This document shows positions 1-8,008 of a stretch of 38,508 bases of DNA, in pieces (positions within the stretch are counted from its first letter, which is position 1; every line of letters begins with the position of its first letter). The notes under the pieces were generated by a model. That model made no database searches. It was not told the DNA's origin and worked only from the letters and a program-made list of their open reading frames with translations. The translations under genes and the position numbers were made by a program. The stretch is taken from NCBI RefSeq assembly GCF_022397955.1, contig NZ_JAKEUQ010000032.1:188-38695 (forward strand). Reading direction: 5' to 3'. The stretch is from Vibrio sp. Isolate32. GTDB lineage: Bacteria; Pseudomonadota; Gammaproteobacteria; Enterobacterales; Vibrionaceae.

Positions 1-192
1 TTATGCGGTATTAGCCATCGTTTCCAATGGTTATCCCCCACATCAAGGCAATTTCCTAGGCATTACTCACCCGTCCGCCGCTCGACGCCGTTATCGTCCC
101 CCGAAGGTTCAGATAACTCGTTTCCGCTCGACTTGCATGTGTTAGGCCTGCCGCCAGCGTTCAATCTGAGCCATGATCAAACTCTTCAATTT
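1..192 (-). rRNA. rrs: 16S ribosomal RNA, 5' end (partial)
   Basis: Read on the minus strand, the sequence from 192 downwards begins AAATTGAAGAGTTTGATCAT and continues through the universal 5' 16S region (the 27F primer site and the GCGGCAGGCCTAACACATGC block). It includes the variable V1 hairpin typical of Vibrio. The gene runs off the left edge of the window, so only about 190 bases are present. The 5' end at 192 is placed by comparison with the E. coli mature 16S end. The leader and promoters lie at higher coordinates. Confidence 0.98.
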
Positions 193-430
193 AAGATTTT
201 GTCGACTCAACGAATACTGACTTCAAAACTACAAAAAGTAATTCTAAAGCTATTATCATTCCAACAGAATGATAATGAATTGACTGTGCCAAATAACCCC
301 TCTCCATTAAGAAAGTAATTATTCGTATTGGTCACTCAGTTCATTGAAATCATTTTGATTCCGAAGAATCTGTTTTATCTAACGATAAAACATTTTGATA
401 TTCATCAACGAGTGCCCACACAGATTGATA

Positions 431-450
431 GGTTTAAATTATTAAAGAGC
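431..450 (-). promoter_or_regulatory. rRNA leader boxA antitermination site
   Basis: The minus strand reads GCTCTTTAATAATTTAAACC, very close to the E. coli rrn boxA core GCTCTTTAACAATTTA. It is followed, as in E. coli, by CAATCTGTGTGGGCACTCG. It lies between promoter P2 and the mature 16S end, the normal place for Nus-factor antitermination of rRNA transcription. The rest of the leader (193-430) is AT-rich and holds no gene. Confidence 0.9.
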
Positions 451-479
451 TTTTCCTTTTTGAGCTTCGCTCAAATCGG

Positions 480-513
480 ACGGCCATTTTAGCGATTTAA
501 GTTTTAGTGTCAA
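480..513 (-). promoter_or_regulatory. rRNA operon promoter P2
   Basis: On the minus strand there is a perfect -35 TTGACA (508-513), a 16-base spacer and a -10 TAAAAT (486-491), followed by a GC-rich discriminator GGCCGTCC. It lies about 120 bases downstream of a stronger P1, as in enterobacterial rrn operons. Confidence 0.85.
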
Positions 514-604
514 CCACTTTTTCCTGCTAATTTTTTTAAGCATCTTAAATGCTTATTTGCCGTTTCGTTGCTTACTTCAAACCGCTTGGTTATCCCTGAC
601 AACG

Positions 605-660
605 GAGGCGCATTATAGAGAGAATAATCTTGTGCACAAGGCTTAAAACGAAAAAAAGCC
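605..660 (-). promoter_or_regulatory. rRNA operon promoter P1 with AT-rich UP region
   Basis: On the minus strand the -35 is TTGTGC (634-639), the spacer is 16 bases and the -10 is a perfect TATAAT (612-617). It is followed by GCGCCTCCG, the GC-rich discriminator typical of stringently controlled rrn P1 promoters. The T-rich stretch at 641-658 occupies about -40 to -57, the UP-element position. It is also the U-tract of the clpB terminator. Confidence 0.88.
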
Positions 661-672
661 GCCACTGGCGAC
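651..672 (-). terminator. Rho-independent terminator of clpB
   Basis: On the minus strand a short GC stem (CGCC-AGT-GGCG, extendable to 6 bp with a G-U pair) is followed by GCTTTTTTT. It lies about 90 bases after the clpB stop and directly in front of rRNA promoter P1. Confidence 0.8.
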
Positions 673-703
673 CGTTCGAATAGTATTTATACAAAGCGTT
701 CGA

Positions 704-745
704 AATCGGTACGATTTCGCCAAAATTTAGCGAATCGTACCGATT
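704..745. repeat. Inverted repeat downstream of clpB
   Basis: AATCGGTACGAT (704-715) and ATCGTACCGATT (734-745) are perfect 12-base inverted copies around an 18-base AT-rich loop. The stem can be extended by TTCGC/GCGAA with one offset. No T-run follows on either strand, so this does not look like the terminator itself. It lies between the clpB stop and the clpB terminator and would be part of the clpB 3' untranslated region. It could stabilise the mRNA 3' end or be a protein site; its function is unknown. Confidence 0.6.
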
Positions 746-758
746 GTTTCTGCCCCAA

Positions 759-3332
759 TTACTGGTGAGCAATAATTCTGTCGTTGTTAACTAGTAGCTG
801 CACTTTTTTATCCGGGTGTATTTTCCCAGCAAGTATCGCCTTCGCTAATGGGTTCTCGATACTTTGTTGAATCGCTCGTTTCAGAGGTCTTGCTCCGTAT
901 ACTGGATCAAAGCCAACTTGAGAAATTAGCTTCAGCGCTTTTTCCGATACCTCAAGTTCATATCCATTCTCCTCCATTCGCTTGCTCAAATGTTGAAGTT
1001 GAATAGAAGCAATTGATTGAATGTGCTCTTGACCTAATGGATGGAACACTACGCTTTCATCAACACGGTTCAAAAACTCTGGTCGGAAATGTTTACCTAC
1101 CACTTCCATCACTTCATTTTTGATGCCTTGGTAATCAAGCGTATTGAAGTTTTCTTGGATTCGCGAAGAGCCCAAGTTCGATGTCATGATCACTACCGTA
1201 TTTCTGAAGTCGACTGTACGACCTTGTCCGTCGGTTAGGCGCCCATCATCAAGAACCTGAAGTAAAATATTGAAAACATCTGGGTGCGCTTTCTCAATTT
1301 CATCTAACAAGATTACTGAATATGGTTTGCGACGCACTGCTTCAGTTAAGTAACCACCTTCCTCATAACCAACATAGCCAGGAGGTGCGCCAACTAAACG
1401 AGCAACAGAGTGCTTCTCCATAAATTCAGACATGTCGATACGTACCATTGCATCATCACTATCAAACATGAAATTAGCGAGCGTTTTACAAAGCTCCGTT
1501 TTACCTACCCCTGTAGGACCAAGGAATAGGAAAGAACCAATTGGCTTATTCGGATCCGATAAACCAGCTCGGCTACGACGAATCGCATTCGAAACCACTT
1601 CTACCGCTTCGCCTTGGCCAATAACGCGCTTATGCAGAACACCTTCCATCTTTAGAAGCTTCTCTTTTTCCGCTTCTAACATTTTGGAAACCGGAATCCC
1701 CGTTTGCTTTGATAGAACATCGGCAATTTCTGCGTCAGTAACCTTATTACGTAATAAAGTCATCTCTTGCATTTCAGCTTGAGTCGCAAGGTCTAGTTGT
1801 TTCTCCAACTCTGGGATACGACCATATTGCAGTTCAGACATTCGATTTAGATCACCAGCACGTCTTGCAAAATCCATATCCATACGCGCTTGTTCTAGCT
1901 CTGATTTGATATGTTGCGTGCCAGACAATGCTGCTTTCTCGGCGTTCCACACTTCTTCGAGTTCAGCAAAGTCACGTTCTTTATCTGAAAGTTCCGCTTG
2001 TAAGGTGCGAAGACGCTTTTCACTGGCTTCATCGTTTTCGTTGGTCAACGCTTGCTGCTCGATCTTAAGCTGAATGATCTTACGCTCGAGTTTATCCAGA
2101 GATTCAGGTTTTGAATCAATCTGCATACGGATACTCGACGCAGCTTCATCGATCAAGTCGATAGCTTTATCTGGCAATTGTCGATCAGAAACGTATCGAT
2201 GAGATAGCGTTGCTGCTGCGACAATAGCAGGGTCGGTAATTTCTACATGATGATGAAGTTCATAGCGCTCTTTTAAGCCACGTAGAATCGCCACCGTGTC
2301 TTCAACCGTTGGTTCATCGACCAGCACTTTTTGGAAGCGGCGCTCTAACGCTGGGTCTTTCTCTATATATTGACGGTATTCATCAAGAGTCGTTGCGCCA
2401 ACGCAGTGGAGTTCACCACGAGCCAATGCTGGTTTCAGCATGTTACCCGCATCCATAGAGCCTTCACCTTTACCCGCACCAACCATGGTATGAATTTCAT
2501 CGATGAACAGAATGATATTACCCTCTTCTTTAGACAATTCATTGAGAACTGACTTCAAACGCTCTTCAAACTCACCACGGTATTTAGCACCAGCCACCAA
2601 AGCGCCCATGTCTAATGAAAGTACGCGTCGGCCTCTTAAACCTTCCGGCACTTCATTATTAATAATGCGCTGAGCTAAGCCTTCAACGATAGCTGTTTTA
2701 CCAACACCAGGTTCACCGATAATGACTGGGTTGTTCTTAGTACGACGCTGAAGTACTTGGATAGTGCGACGGATTTCGTCATCTCGACCGATAACAGGAT
2801 CGAGCTTGCCTTGTTCTGCTCTTTCAGTCAGATCAATAGTGAACTTCTCTAATGCTTGGCGTCGGTCTTCGGCATTTGGGTCATCAATTTTTTGACCGCC
2901 ACGAACCTGCTCGATAGCTTGAGATAACTTTTGCTCAGTAAGACCTAGCTCTTTAAGCAGGTTACCTAAAGGACCTTTATCTTCGATTGCGGCAAGTAGG
3001 AAGACTTCCGAAGAAATGTATGTGTCTTGGCGCTTTTGTGCGACCTTGTCACATAGATTGAACAAAGTACCCATTGCATTCGAAAGCTGAACATCACCAC
3101 CGATACCACTTACTTTAGGTACACGGTCTAATATTTCGCTTAGCTTTGAACGCAACTGAACCACATCAATATTCAACATGGTAAGCAATGGACGAATCGC
3201 ACTACCATCTTGATTTAATAGCGACACCATTAGGTGTACAGGCTCTATATATTGGTGATCACGACCTAATGCGAGCGACTGAGCATCAGATATCGCAATT
3301 TGAAATTTACTAGTGAATCGATCGAGACGCAT
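759..3332 (-). CDS. clpB: ATP-dependent disaggregase chaperone ClpB
   Basis: Hsp104/ClpB AAA+ hexameric unfoldase that works with DnaK/DnaJ/GrpE in the cytoplasm to extract and refold aggregated proteins. The 857 residues equal the E. coli length. Domains in order: N-terminal Clp-N repeats (about 1-145); AAA-1 with Walker A GEPGVGKT (about 206-213) and Walker B LFIDEIH; a coiled-coil middle domain (about 410-525), which separates ClpB from ClpA; AAA-2 with GPTGVGKT (about 605-612) and LLDEIEKAH; and the C-terminal D2-small domain with the GARPLKRAI sensor-2 region. AAGG precedes the ATG. A sigma-32-type promoter lies 43-71 bases upstream, so heat-shock control is expected. The gene is co-directional with the rRNA operon behind it. 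Confidence 0.99.
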   Translation of the reverse strand: MRLDRFTSKFQIAISDAQSLALGRDHQYIEPVHLMVSLLNQDGSAIRPLLTMLNIDVVQLRSKLSEILDRVPKVSGIGGDVQLSNAMGTLFNLCDKVAQKRQDTYISSEVFLLAAIEDKGPLGNLLKELGLTEQKLSQAIEQVRGGQKIDDPNAEDRRQALEKFTIDLTERAEQGKLDPVIGRDDEIRRTIQVLQRRTKNNPVIIGEPGVGKTAIVEGLAQRIINNEVPEGLRGRRVLSLDMGALVAGAKYRGEFEERLKSVLNELSKEEGNIILFIDEIHTMVGAGKGEGSMDAGNMLKPALARGELHCVGATTLDEYRQYIEKDPALERRFQKVLVDEPTVEDTVAILRGLKERYELHHHVEITDPAIVAAATLSHRYVSDRQLPDKAIDLIDEAASSIRMQIDSKPESLDKLERKIIQLKIEQQALTNENDEASEKRLRTLQAELSDKERDFAELEEVWNAEKAALSGTQHIKSELEQARMDMDFARRAGDLNRMSELQYGRIPELEKQLDLATQAEMQEMTLLRNKVTDAEIADVLSKQTGIPVSKMLEAEKEKLLKMEGVLHKRVIGQGEAVEVVSNAIRRSRAGLSDPNKPIGSFLFLGPTGVGKTELCKTLANFMFDSDDAMVRIDMSEFMEKHSVARLVGAPPGYVGYEEGGYLTEAVRRKPYSVILLDEIEKAHPDVFNILLQVLDDGRLTDGQGRTVDFRNTVVIMTSNLGSSRIQENFNTLDYQGIKNEVMEVVGKHFRPEFLNRVDESVVFHPLGQEHIQSIASIQLQHLSKRMEENGYELEVSEKALKLISQVGFDPVYGARPLKRAIQQSIENPLAKAILAGKIHPDKKVQLLVNNDRIIAHQ

Positions 3333-3374
3333 GCCAACCTTCCTACTCTTAGATATGTTTATCTTATGGTTAGA

Positions 3375-3403
3375 AGATGGATACGGTAACGCGGATTTTC
3401 AAG
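3375..3403 (-). promoter_or_regulatory. Sigma-32 (heat-shock) promoter of clpB
   Basis: On the minus strand, CCCTTGAAAA (-35 core CTTGAAA at 3397-3403) is followed after 14 bases by ATCCATCT (3375-3382). The sigma-32 consensus is CTTGAAA, 11-16 bases, CCCCATNT. Position and orientation fit clpB only. This promoter assignment is inferred from motif match. Confidence 0.75.
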
Positions 3404-3474
3404 GGATAAGAATAAAGAATAGAGTTTATATAAAAATATAATTGCGCTAGATAAAAGCGGACACTTACCAAACG

Positions 3475-4215
3475 TTACTCTAGCCAAATAAAGGTAGCCT
3501 GACGGCCAGTCGCGCCATCTCGACGATAAGAATAGAAAGCATCAGGATCGGCAAAAGTACAAAGGTTCGAATCCGTCACTTGCGAAACACCCACGTTAGC
3601 AAGTCGTTGTGTAGCAAGTTGAGACATGTTCGCTAACCATTTGCCCGGTTCAGTTTTCGCTTGGAATGCGAGCTTGGCTTGAGGGTCAAAACCAACGAAA
3701 GCTTCCAACACATCATCACCCACCTCAAAGGCTTGTTTGCCAATCGCAGGGCCTAGCCAAGCAATGATCTGGTTGTCAGAGCTGATATTGGTAAACTTTG
3801 CGACTGCATTTTCAAGAATACCACCAGCAAGACCACGCCATCCAGCATGAACCGCAGCAACTTGAGTGCCTTTAGTATCAGTAAGAATCACTGGTAAACA
3901 ATCCGCCGTCATCGCGGAACAAACCACCCTACTAGCAGTGGTGAAAGCTCCATCAGCATCGAGAACATTAGATGTTGGCTCTAAAACCGTAACCACATCA
4001 GTAGAATGTGTTTGGTTTAGCCATACCGGTACTGCAGGCATGTTAGCGTGTTGCGTAAGCCATATTCGGTTACGTTCAACCAGTGAAGCATCATCCCCAA
4101 CATGCATACCGAGGTTTAGCCCTTGATATGCATCAGCAGAAAAACCACCTACACGTGTCGACGCAAAAGCCTTCACGTTACTTGGTGCGTTCCACTTAGG
4201 GATGATCATCGACAT
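3475..4215 (-). CDS. pgeF: Peptidoglycan editing factor PgeF (laccase-domain protein, YfiH family)
   Basis: A 246-residue member of the cytoplasmic multicopper-oxidase-like (DUF152/YfiH) family. In E. coli it removes mis-incorporated L-Ser from the peptidoglycan precursor UDP-MurNAc-L-Ser. Visible landmarks are the N-terminal STRxGGxS segment, the central CSAMTADCLPV block with the conserved Cys, and HAGWRG with the metal-site His. The ATG lies 2 bases after the rluD stop, so the two genes are an operon and probably translationally coupled; the same rluD-pgeF pair exists in E. coli. A second in-frame ATG two codons later (giving MIIPKW) is an equally good start. Confidence 0.95.
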   Translation of the reverse strand: MSMIIPKWNAPSNVKAFASTRVGGFSADAYQGLNLGMHVGDDASLVERNRIWLTQHANMPAVPVWLNQTHSTDVVTVLEPTSNVLDADGAFTTASRVVCSAMTADCLPVILTDTKGTQVAAVHAGWRGLAGGILENAVAKFTNISSDNQIIAWLGPAIGKQAFEVGDDVLEAFVGFDPQAKLAFQAKTEPGKWLANMSQLATQRLANVGVSQVTDSNLCTFADPDAFYSYRRDGATGRQATFIWLE

Positions 4216-4217
4216 AA

Positions 4218-5192
4218 TTAAATATCTTCTTCTAGGTTATCGCGAGCATCAACGCGCAGAGCTTCAGCCATCACAACCATGTCATTTGGCACAGGTGCGT
4301 GGAACTCCACTTCTTCGCCCGTAATTGGGTGAACAAATTTAAGCATAACCGCATGTAGTGCTTGACGGTCAAAAGCACGAATCATCTTCGTTAGTTCTTC
4401 TGATGCGCCTTTTGGAATACGTGCACGACCTCCGTATGCAATATCACCTAACAGTGGATGCTGAAGGTAAGACATGTGTACACGGATTTGGTGGGTACGA
4501 CCCGTTTCTAGACGTAGACGAATACGTGTGTGTTCACGGAAGTGTTCAGCAACGCGGTAGTGAGTTACCGCCGGCTTACCCGTTTCATTCACAGCCATCA
4601 AAGTACGTTTGGTTGCGTGGCGGCTAATGCCTTTTTCTACCATGCCACCAGCGGTCATTTTGCCGATTGCAATCGCTTCGTATTCACGAGTAATGCGACG
4701 CTTAGCCAATGCACGTACAAGACGAGTCTGTGCTGGTACTGTTTTAGCAACAACCATAAGACCTGTTGTGTCTTTATCGAGACGGTGAACAATACCTGCA
4801 CGAGGTACTTCAGCGATTTGTGGGTAGTGGTGCAGTAACGCGTTTAGCACCGTTCCATCCGGCGTACCTGCTCCTGGGTGAACAACAAAATCACGTGGCT
4901 TGTTAATAACCAATAGATGTTCATCTTCAAAGACAATGTCTAGAGGAATGTCTTGTGCTTCCCAGCGCTCTTCATCTTCAAGTTCAGCTTGTAAGATGAT
5001 CTCTTCTCCGCCCATAACCTTAACGCGTGGCTTAGTAATAACTTCGCCATCCACTTGGACTTTGCCGTCAAGAAGCCACTCTTTAATACGAGAGCGGGAA
5101 AAATCGGTAAATAGTTCAGCGACAGCTTGGTCTAAACGTTGACCTAACTGGCTGCTTTTTACTGTGTCTGTTAATGTGATCTGCTGAGCCAT
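4218..5192 (-). CDS. rluD: 23S rRNA pseudouridine(1911/1915/1917) synthase RluD
   Basis: RluA-family pseudouridine synthase of 324 residues that modifies helix 69 of 23S rRNA during late 50S assembly. It has an N-terminal S4 RNA-binding domain (about 18-75) and the catalytic domain with HRLDKDTTG, where D139 is the catalytic aspartate by count and matches E. coli numbering. The later RLETGRTHQIRVH motif is also present. It is first in an operon with pgeF and divergent from bamD, as in E. coli. The 137-base gap to bamD must hold both promoters, but I see no clear consensus. Confidence 0.97.
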   Translation of the reverse strand: MAQQITLTDTVKSSQLGQRLDQAVAELFTDFSRSRIKEWLLDGKVQVDGEVITKPRVKVMGGEEIILQAELEDEERWEAQDIPLDIVFEDEHLLVINKPRDFVVHPGAGTPDGTVLNALLHHYPQIAEVPRAGIVHRLDKDTTGLMVVAKTVPAQTRLVRALAKRRITREYEAIAIGKMTAGGMVEKGISRHATKRTLMAVNETGKPAVTHYRVAEHFREHTRIRLRLETGRTHQIRVHMSYLQHPLLGDIAYGGRARIPKGASEELTKMIRAFDRQALHAVMLKFVHPITGEEVEFHAPVPNDMVVMAEALRVDARDNLEEDI

Positions 5193-5329
5193 ATCGAACT
5201 TTTTTAAAAACCGTGAGACTAATACCCATTAGTATGGATAAAATAGAATAATTGCATCATTGTATCTGTTACTGGTTAGAAAGTAACGGAAGCTTACGAA
5301 ATATTTAATTCAAGGAATCGACGCCTGAC

Positions 5330-6058
5330 ATGAAACACCTTACTTTAGCGGGTCTATTAGCCGTATCACTCTTGGCTGGTTGTTCAAGTACCGAAGAGAT
5401 AGTGCCAGATGTACCGCCATCGGTTCTCTATTCTGAGGCGCAAGAATCGCTGCAAAGTGGTAGCTGGCTTTCTGCCATTGAAAAGCTAGAAGCCCTAGAC
5501 TCTCGTTACCCTTTCGGCGCCTATTCTGAACAAGTACAGCTAGACCTGATTTACGCTTACTACAAAAATGATGACCTAGCGCTTGGCCTAGCGACCATTT
5601 CACGTTTCTTGCGTTTAAACCCAACTCACGAAAAACAAGACTGGGTTCTTTACATGCGCGGCTTAACGCACATGGCACAAGACAGAAACTTTATGCACGA
5701 TATTTTTAATATCGACCGAAGTGACCGAGACCCTGAGCCGGTGAAACTCGCTTTTGCTGACTTCAAGCGACTACTCGAACGTTTCCCTAGTAGCCCTTAC
5801 GCTGAAGATTCACAAAAACGCATGTTCTCACTTAAGAATCGCCTAGCCGACTATGATTTAGCAACTGCGGATTTCTACCTACGTCGCGAAGCGTGGGTTG
5901 CAGCGATAAACAGGACGCAAGAATTGCAAAAGACTTACCCAGATACCATCGCTGCTCGTAAATCTCTAGAAATTCAGCTAGAAGCTTATAAACAACTAGG
6001 CCTAAATGATGCTGTGTTAAGAACCGAAAAGTTGATTGAGTTAAACCCACTACCTTAA
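5330..6058 (+). CDS. bamD: Outer-membrane assembly lipoprotein BamD
   Basis: Essential lipoprotein of the BAM complex that inserts beta-barrel proteins into the outer membrane. It has 242 residues, close to E. coli BamD (245). The signal peptide ends in the lipobox LLAGC, with Cys18 as the lipidated residue and Ser at +2, which sends it to the outer membrane. The mature part is TPR-like helical repeats (YSEAQESLQSG, FGAYSEQVQLDL, PSSPYAEDSQKRM), as expected for binding BamA and BamCE. It has its own terminator and is transcribed alone. Confidence 0.97.
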   Translation: MKHLTLAGLLAVSLLAGCSSTEEIVPDVPPSVLYSEAQESLQSGSWLSAIEKLEALDSRYPFGAYSEQVQLDLIYAYYKNDDLALGLATISRFLRLNPTHEKQDWVLYMRGLTHMAQDRNFMHDIFNIDRSDRDPEPVKLAFADFKRLLERFPSSPYAEDSQKRMFSLKNRLADYDLATADFYLRREAWVAAINRTQELQKTYPDTIAARKSLEIQLEAYKQLGLNDAVLRTEKLIELNPLP

Positions 6059-6085
6059 TCAACTTCTTACATCTCAATCCAAAAA

Positions 6086-6118
6086 TCGCGCTAGTTTACG
6101 TTTACTAGCGCGTTTTTT
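6086..6118 (+). terminator. Terminator of bamD
   Basis: CGCGCTAGT (6087-6095) pairs perfectly with ACTAGCGCG (6104-6112) around an 8-base loop and is followed by TTTTTT. Confidence 0.93.
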
Positions 6119-6206
6119 GACCATATATCGCAAGCTTGATGAATCGCACAATACATGGTGTCTTTAATAAATAACTTTTAACAAAACATCAACGCCGAGT
6201 GTGGAT

Positions 6207-7152
6207 GTGAGTAGGTTGTTATTATTTATCTGGATATCGCTATTTAGCCAATTATCCTACGCATTAGACGTGTCCCCATTAAGCAACAATCCTTACATGG
6301 GAGACTGGATGTGCTCAAAACCATAGGAACGGTAGAGTGCTAGTTTCTGCCGTTCTTGGTTTCTATTACATCGAGGATGGTAAGCCAAAAGGCATCGTGT
6401 CAGAAATGCTCTACCACTTTGAAAAAAGCCTTCGTAAGCCCCCCTACCTCAATGTTCAAATCATCCCCGTACAACGAGATGATCTACTTATCTCTTTAGA
6501 GTCTGGCTATGGTGATGTCGCTGTCGCTAACCTAACGATCACCGATAAGCGATTAAAGACGGTAAAGAGCTCATTATTACAGGCAAGAATTCAGAACCGA
6601 TCACCGAGATCAAGCAACTCAGTGGTAAGGAAGTATGGATTCGGGCCAGCTCTAGTTACTTCGAAAGCGTGCAAAGGGTCAATAAAGAACTCAACGAACT
6701 GGGTTTATCTCCACGGCATGTCCACTTCATCGAAGAGTCACTGCAAGACTATGAACTGATCGAACTCGTTAACAAAGGCTATATTCAAGGTACGATTCTG
6801 GACAGCCTCAAAGCGAAACTCTGGATCGATGTGATGAAAAACATTCAAGTCCATCACGACTTACCTTTACGCGAAAATGGTCAAATAACGTGGGCGTTAA
6901 GAAAACACAACCCTCAGCTAAAAAAGAGATTAACAAATACGTCAGACCGCTCGAACAGGCACGCTGCTTGGGAACGTTAATCTATAAAAAACACATCGAT
7001 AATACTCGTTGATTAGGTTGTGCACTCAACCCTAACAAAGTCGACCGGTCACCTACGTTGCCAATATCAATCACTACTTCGTCATATATAAACAGCTAGA
7101 GGCAATCAGTGCTATTAGAGAACGGCACGGCGAGGTTACTCAAAACAAATGA
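6207..7152 (+). pseudogene. Decayed MltF-like lytic transglycosylase (solute-binding plus SLT protein)
   Basis: Remnant of a secreted protein with a type-3 solute-binding domain followed by a lytic transglycosylase domain (MltF-like family). Reading all three frames, the pieces come in family order. A GTG start at 6207 opens a signal-peptide-like segment ending PLSNNPYMGDW. Then come VLKTIGTV, LVSAVLGFYYIEDGKPKG, ESGYGDVAVANLTIT, ELIITGKN, LSGKEVWIRASSSYFESV, LPLRENGQITWALRKHNP and GTLIYKKHI (stop at 7010). One-base losses are inferred near 6308, 6335 and 6920-6925, and a frame change with about ten lost codons near 6565. After 7012 almost the whole SLT domain is missing. The C-terminal tail TYVANINHYFVIYKQLE resumes at about 7039 and ends at 7152, followed by a good terminator. 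Family membership is inferred from remembered conserved blocks; inactivation is directly visible. Confidence 0.8.
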
Positions 7153-7197
7153 TTAGAGCGACTTTAAACTTGAATCAGCTGAGTAAAGTAAAAACAC

Positions 7198-7233
7198 AAA
7201 AGCCGCATAAGCAAAGTTATGCGGCTTTTGTTT
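7198..7233 (+). terminator. Terminator after the MltF-like pseudogene
   Basis: AAAAGCCGCATAA (7198-7210) and TTATGCGGCTTTT (7217-7229) form a perfect 13-bp stem with a 6-base loop, followed by GTTT. It marks the 3' end of the old transcription unit. Confidence 0.88.
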
Positions 7234-7269
7234 ATCTAATTCTGAGGGAGCTTACCTAGCGATATGTGT

Positions 7270-7291
7270 CATATGATCTAGATCACATAAT
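7270..7291 (+). promoter_or_regulatory. CRP-like site, distal, upstream of raiA
   Basis: TATGA-TCTAGA-TCACA (7272-7287) resembles the cAMP-CRP consensus TGTGA-N6-TCACA with a perfect right half and one mismatch in the left. It lies about 285 bases before the raiA start. The 412 bases between the pseudogene and raiA hold no gene that I can see. Confidence 0.55.
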
Positions 7292-7481
7292 ACTTTTGGA
7301 CAAATATCCATCAAGCACTTTCTGTAAGCTGTAGAACGCCCCTAAAAACTGATTTAATTTTTAGCGAAGCCTTGCCTCCAACTTATCGTTTTTCATAAGG
7401 ATAACAAGCATTTTTCGCCAAAAAGATATCAAGACTTGCGTAAGATCACATTTGATTTTAATGCTCATTCCACCCAATCAA

Positions 7482-7503
7482 AACAAGATCTAGATCACAT
7501 TAT
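7482..7503 (+). promoter_or_regulatory. CRP-like site, proximal, upstream of raiA
   Basis: CAAGA-TCTAGA-TCACA (7484-7499) has a perfect right CRP half-site and shares the 14-mer GATCTAGATCACAT with the distal site 212 bases upstream. A weaker TCACA half lies at 7446-7450. The position 65 bases before the raiA ATG suits direct control of raiA by cAMP-CRP. This is inference from motif similarity. Confidence 0.5.
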
Positions 7504-7564
7504 TAATTCCCAAAAGTCGTAATCTGAAGTTAACCCATGAGGGATACAACAGAGGAAAACTTCT

Positions 7565-7900
7565 ATGAAAATGAACATCACTGGTAAAAACATCGATATT
7601 ACCTCTGCAATCCGTGATCACATAGAAAGCAAATTTAAAAAGCTGGATAAATGGCAAGTAGACATCATTGGTTGCCAAGCGAGCTTTAGTGAAGAACCAA
7701 ACAAGAAGAAGAAATTTGAAGCGGTAATCACTGTACCAAAAGGGCAACTTGTAGCTTCATCAATCCATGACGACCTCTACGTTGCTATCAACGAAGTAGA
7801 ACAAAAACTAGAACGTCAACTCAACAAGCTACGCCATAAACCAGAAGCGCGCCGCGCTGAAAAGCCTGAAGTCGAAGAGCTAGAAGCTGAGGTAGAATAA
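7565..7900 (+). CDS. raiA: Ribosome-associated inhibitor RaiA / hibernation factor (short HPF family)
   Basis: A 111-residue ribosome hibernation protein of the S30AE/sigma-54 modulation family. It binds the 30S decoding region in stationary phase or cold shock and blocks translation. It begins MKMNITGKNIDITSAIRDHI, contains the KKFEAVITVPKG strand and a DLYVAINEVEQKLERQL helix, and ends in an acidic tail, as RaiA does. It lacks the long-HPF C-terminal domain. AGAGGAAAA precedes the ATG. It is next to pheA, as in E. coli. Two CRP-like sites upstream suggest carbon or energy control. It could equally be labelled Hpf; the acidic tail favours RaiA. Confidence 0.93.
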   Translation: MKMNITGKNIDITSAIRDHIESKFKKLDKWQVDIIGCQASFSEEPNKKKKFEAVITVPKGQLVASSIHDDLYVAINEVEQKLERQLNKLRHKPEARRAEKPEVEELEAEVE

Positions 7901-7916
7901 GGAAATATAACAGATT

Positions 7917-7948
7917 AAAAAATAGCGCCTCAGGGCGCTATTTTTTTG
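7917..7948 (+). terminator. Terminator of raiA
   Basis: AATAGCGCC (7921-7929), loop TCAG, GGCGCTATT (7934-7942), then TTTTT. The A-run before the stem extends the pairing. Confidence 0.93.
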
Positions 7949-7949
7949 C

Positions 7950-7978
7950 TTGACGCTCGTAGCTAGCTTGCTTATTGT
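7950..7978 (+). promoter_or_regulatory. Promoter of pheL-pheA
   Basis: TTGACG (7950-7955), a 17-base spacer and TATTGT (7973-7978), starting immediately after the raiA terminator. It lies about 30 bases before the leader peptide ATG, the right place for the attenuated pheA transcript. Confidence 0.75.
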
Positions 7979-8008
7979 GTTTAAACATTCATAAAATAAT
8001 CACTTTTT

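Noticed and set aside
133..318. Open frame over the 16S 5' end and leader
   Set aside because: It lies within the rRNA gene and its leader on the opposite strand, and has no protein character.
1432..1782. 116-codon frame antisense to clpB
   Set aside because: Shadow of the conserved AAA-2 and middle-domain coding sequence; no ribosome-binding site or recognisable domain. The same applies to the other antisense frames inside clpB, ileS, slt and btsS.
6669..6980. 103-residue frame taken as a separate small gene
   Set aside because: It is the in-frame middle piece of the broken MltF-like gene; its upstream codons continue the same protein and its end is out of frame with the family.
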